DNA from: Oscillospiraceae bacterium
GTDB lineage: Bacteria > Bacillota > Clostridia > Oscillospirales > Oscillospiraceae
Assembly (NCBI GenBank): GCA_031280855.1
Contig: JAITGH010000037.1
Span: 1 to 7,336, forward strand
Length of the DNA stretch: 7,336 nucleotides
Direction: 5' to 3'
The number at the start of each line of letters is the position of its first letter. The first letter of the stretch is position 1. The notes under the pieces were generated by a model. It searched no databases, was not told the origin of the DNA, and saw only the letters and a program-made list of their open reading frames with translations. Position numbers and translations under genes: made by a program. This document shows, one piece after another, positions 5,274-7,336 of this stretch.

Positions 5274-7175
5274 TTAGTACAGATCGTTCATTGTTATAGC
5301 GCGATAGCTGGGAACCAGTTGAGTAACGATCTGCTTCATATCGCCGGAGTTGCGGTTCACCACCGCCTTGAACAGCTGCTTCACGACATAGTCGAAGTTC
5401 TCACTTACGCACGCGCACGAGCGCAATATGAAAACGGAGTCGTTCTCGGTTTTGGTAAGGTTCTCATCGCTTAGGCTGAGTTCCTCGAACAGCTTCTCGC
5501 CGTCGCGCAGTCCGACGACCTCGATCTTGATGTCACGCTCCGGGATAAGCCCGGAAAGCCGAACCATCGTGCAAGCCAAGTCGTATATGTACACGGGCTC
5601 ACCCATGTTAAGGACGAAGATCTCGGAGCCTCTAGCCATCGTGCTCGTTTCCAGGACGAGTGACACCGCCTCTTGGATTGTCATGAAGTAACGCTTGATG
5701 TTGCGGTCAGTGACCGTTAGCGGACCGCCTTTCTCGATTTGCTTGCGGAATAACGGGATAACGCTGCCGTTACTTCCAAGCACATTGCCGAACCGAACGG
5801 CGGAGAATATCGTGCCGCCTCGAGTGTTCATGTACTGGATGATCATCTCAGCCACGCGCTTCGAGGCACCCATAACGTTAGTTGGATTAACCGCCTTATC
5901 CGTCGAAATAAGTATGAACCGTCCGACATTGTATTCCTCCGCAACCATAGCAGTGTTGTATGTACCCATCGCGTTATTGGTGAACGCCTCAAATGGGTTG
6001 ATTTCCATCATTGGGACGTGCTTGTGAGCCGCCGCGTGGAAGACGATGTCCGGGCGATATTCGTCGAATACCTCGCGAAGCCGCCGAACGTCGCGTACGG
6101 AGCCAAGCACGGTGGTGAACCTGCCGCTTGGGAACGACTCCCGCAGCTCGTTGCCGGTCTCGTACAGACCGTTCTCGTTGAAGTCGAAGACGATAAGCTC
6201 CTCCGGGCTGTAGGACATGATCTGACGGCAAAGCTCCGAGCCGATCGAGCCTGCGCCTCCGGTGACTAAGACGGACTTACCGCGAACGAGCTCGCTGACG
6301 GTGTTGAGATTGAGGCGTTGCTCTGTGCGGCCAAGCAGATCCTCCAGCTTGATGTCGCCGATCGTAGACTTGCTGAGGCTCTTCTGAGTGAAGCTTGACA
6401 AATTGGCAAATCGCTTGATCATGCAGTCGGTGGCTTCGCAATAGCTGAAGATATCACGAATGGTGGAGTTATCGACGTACGGGATCGCGATAATGATCTC
6501 CTTGACGGCGTGCCGCCTGACGATGTTGGGGATAGACTCCCGCCCGCCGAAGACTCGGTGCCCGGAGATCGTCCTGCCCCATAGCTCGTCATTGTCGTCG
6601 ATGAATCCAACCACGGAACAGCGGTCATAGTTCTCGAATTGGTACATCAGCGAGTTTGCAAGATAGCGCCCGGCGTCGCCCGCACCTACGATAAGGACGT
6701 TCTTCGCCTCGCCCTTGTCCCGTAACGGGTAGACGAACCGCCCGCGAATCCACGAGCCCGCACGTACGATCAGCCTCACACCCGCGAACAGTACGGAGAA
6801 TATGAAGAACAGATTCAGCACAACGTCCGACGGCGCCGGAGTCCTGACGATTGAGTTCAGCACCAATATGAGCGTGAATCCGGCGATGATGATGATCGCG
6901 GTCTTGATCGCGTCCCAGATGGTGAACCTGATGACGTTGGTCTCGAAGCAGCTGAAGATCAGCAATAGCCCATCGGTGAAGAAGAGCAGGACGAGCATAT
7001 ACTGCGTGAAGAGCGTGACGGAAATGTCAGGGATCAGCGACCCGAGATTGAAGAAGTACGCCAGACAGATTGCCGCAGCAGCGCAACCGGCATCCACCGC
7101 GATAAACACCAGTTTCGGTATGATAACGGTTAGAATGGACGACAACTCGTTAGTAACCTTGCGCGTTTTCAGCAT
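5274..7175 (-). CDS. pglF: PglF/CapD-type membrane UDP-GlcNAc 4,6-dehydratase
   Basis: This membrane-anchored SDR-family nucleotide-sugar dehydratase of the PglF/CapD/WbpM type, 633 residues, is expected to turn UDP-GlcNAc into UDP-2-acetamido-2,6-dideoxy-4-keto-hexose, using tightly bound NAD. Four hydrophobic segments fill the N-terminus (about 16-42, 55-76, 88-108, 118-138). Next is a CoA-binding-like Rossmann domain (VLIVGAGDAGRYL, 160-172; VVGFIDD, 188-194) that is typical of the long dehydratases. The catalytic domain starts at VLVTGGAGSIGSEL (302-315). HAAAHKHVPMME lies at 380-391, STDKAVNPTN at 424-433 and MGASK at 435-439, where Met replaces the usual SDR Tyr as in other long dehydratases. 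RFGNVLGSNGSVIPLF (461-476) and the end GLRDGEKLFEEL (555-566) also fit. The ATG at 7175 has AAGGGG (7184-7189) 8 bases upstream. It is the first gene of the run and follows a candidate promoter. Its product is the expected substrate for the PglE-like aminotransferase. The GlcNAc specificity is by family analogy. Confidence 0.95.
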   Translation of the reverse strand: MLKTRKVTNELSSILTVIIPKLVFIAVDAGCAAAAICLAYFFNLGSLIPDISVTLFTQYMLVLLFFTDGLLLIFSCFETNVIRFTIWDAIKTAIIIIAGFTLILVLNSIVRTPAPSDVVLNLFFIFSVLFAGVRLIVRAGSWIRGRFVYPLRDKGEAKNVLIVGAGDAGRYLANSLMYQFENYDRCSVVGFIDDNDELWGRTISGHRVFGGRESIPNIVRRHAVKEIIIAIPYVDNSTIRDIFSYCEATDCMIKRFANLSSFTQKSLSKSTIGDIKLEDLLGRTEQRLNLNTVSELVRGKSVLVTGGAGSIGSELCRQIMSYSPEELIVFDFNENGLYETGNELRESFPSGRFTTVLGSVRDVRRLREVFDEYRPDIVFHAAAHKHVPMMEINPFEAFTNNAMGTYNTAMVAEEYNVGRFILISTDKAVNPTNVMGASKRVAEMIIQYMNTRGGTIFSAVRFGNVLGSNGSVIPLFRKQIEKGGPLTVTDRNIKRYFMTIQEAVSLVLETSTMARGSEIFVLNMGEPVYIYDLACTMVRLSGLIPERDIKIEVVGLRDGEKLFEELSLSDENLTKTENDSVFILRSCACVSENFDYVVKQLFKAVVNRNSGDMKQIVTQLVPSYRAITMNDLY

Positions 7176-7336
7176 TGTTTCATCCCCTTATGTGTCGAGT
7201 ACTGTCAGAAAGTTGCAGTTCGATGGTAACGACTGCCGCCGTTATTGTATGCCCTCACCGCGGATATGGTGAATTGTGGCAATGCGGCAAGAGAAGCGAT
7301 GTGCCAACTTATGACATTACTAATGTGACGAGTAGA
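7176..7336 (-). promoter_or_regulatory. Upstream leader with a candidate sigma-70-type promoter
   Basis: The 161 bases before the dehydratase gene hold no convincing gene. On the minus strand a TACAAT (-10 like, 7244-7249) lies 18 bases after TTCACC (-35 like, 7268-7273; 4 of 6 matches). This would give a leader of about 60 bases before the ATG at 7175. Further upstream a perfect 13-base inverted repeat, ACATTA-C-TAATGT (7314-7326), could be an operator. There is no intrinsic terminator from a preceding gene in view, so the operon may begin further right. The match is modest and could arise by chance. Confidence 0.35.

Noticed and set aside
6802..7272. 156-codon open frame on the plus strand reaching into the upstream leader
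   Set aside because: It is mostly antisense to the membrane helices of the dehydratase and has no credible domain.
1..7336. CRISPR arrays, tRNA or rRNA genes, insertion sequences, attachment sites
   Set aside because: No spaced direct repeats, cloverleaf-like sequence, transposase frame or terminal inverted repeats were seen on either strand; the window is almost wholly filled by the seven biosynthetic genes.

Overview
The window is one stretch of a bacterial surface-polysaccharide or glycan assembly locus. All seven genes lie on the minus strand, so transcription runs from about position 7240 down through position 1. GC content is about 55% in the one line I counted. Shine-Dalgarno sites are mostly strong (AGGAG/GGAGG) and the genes are packed tightly. 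The proteins resemble families common in Bacillota/Clostridia EPS loci and in the Campylobacter pgl pathway. I therefore lean towards an uncultured clostridial-type bacterium, but with low confidence; nothing here fixes the taxon.

Layout in transcription order: (1) an untranslated leader with a candidate promoter (7176-7336); (2) a PglF/CapD-type membrane-anchored UDP-HexNAc 4,6-dehydratase (5274-7175); (3) a RimJ/RimL-type GNAT acyltransferase (4642-5214); (4) a PglC-type phosphoglycosyl transferase with an unusual cysteine-rich tail, overlapping the GNAT gene by 41 bases (3945-4682); (5) a Wzz/YveK-type chain-length protein fused to what looks like a nucleotide-binding-dead BY-kinase domain (2592-3881); (6) a FemAB-like aminoacyl/acyl transferase (1596-2570); (7) a PglE-type PLP aminotransferase (443-1579); (8) the N-terminal part of a GT4 glycosyltransferase (EpsD/CapM/PglA type) that runs off the left edge (1-440).

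Together the genes read as a near-complete route to a bacillosamine-like sugar-lipid. The dehydratase makes a UDP-4-keto-6-deoxy-HexNAc, the aminotransferase adds the 4-amino group, an acyltransferase caps it, the PglC-like enzyme loads the phospho-sugar onto undecaprenyl phosphate, and the GT4 enzyme adds the next sugar. The usual capping enzyme, the left-handed beta-helix acetyltransferase PglD, is absent from the window. A GNAT protein and a FemAB-like protein are present instead, so the 4-amino group may carry a non-standard acyl or aminoacyl substituent (inference).

The points most worth a second look are the Wzz-pseudokinase fusion, the CxCx3Cx3CxC tail on the phosphoglycosyl transferase, the loss of that enzyme's conserved Ser-Pro helix break, and the FemAB-like protein placed between the chain-length gene and the aminotransferase.
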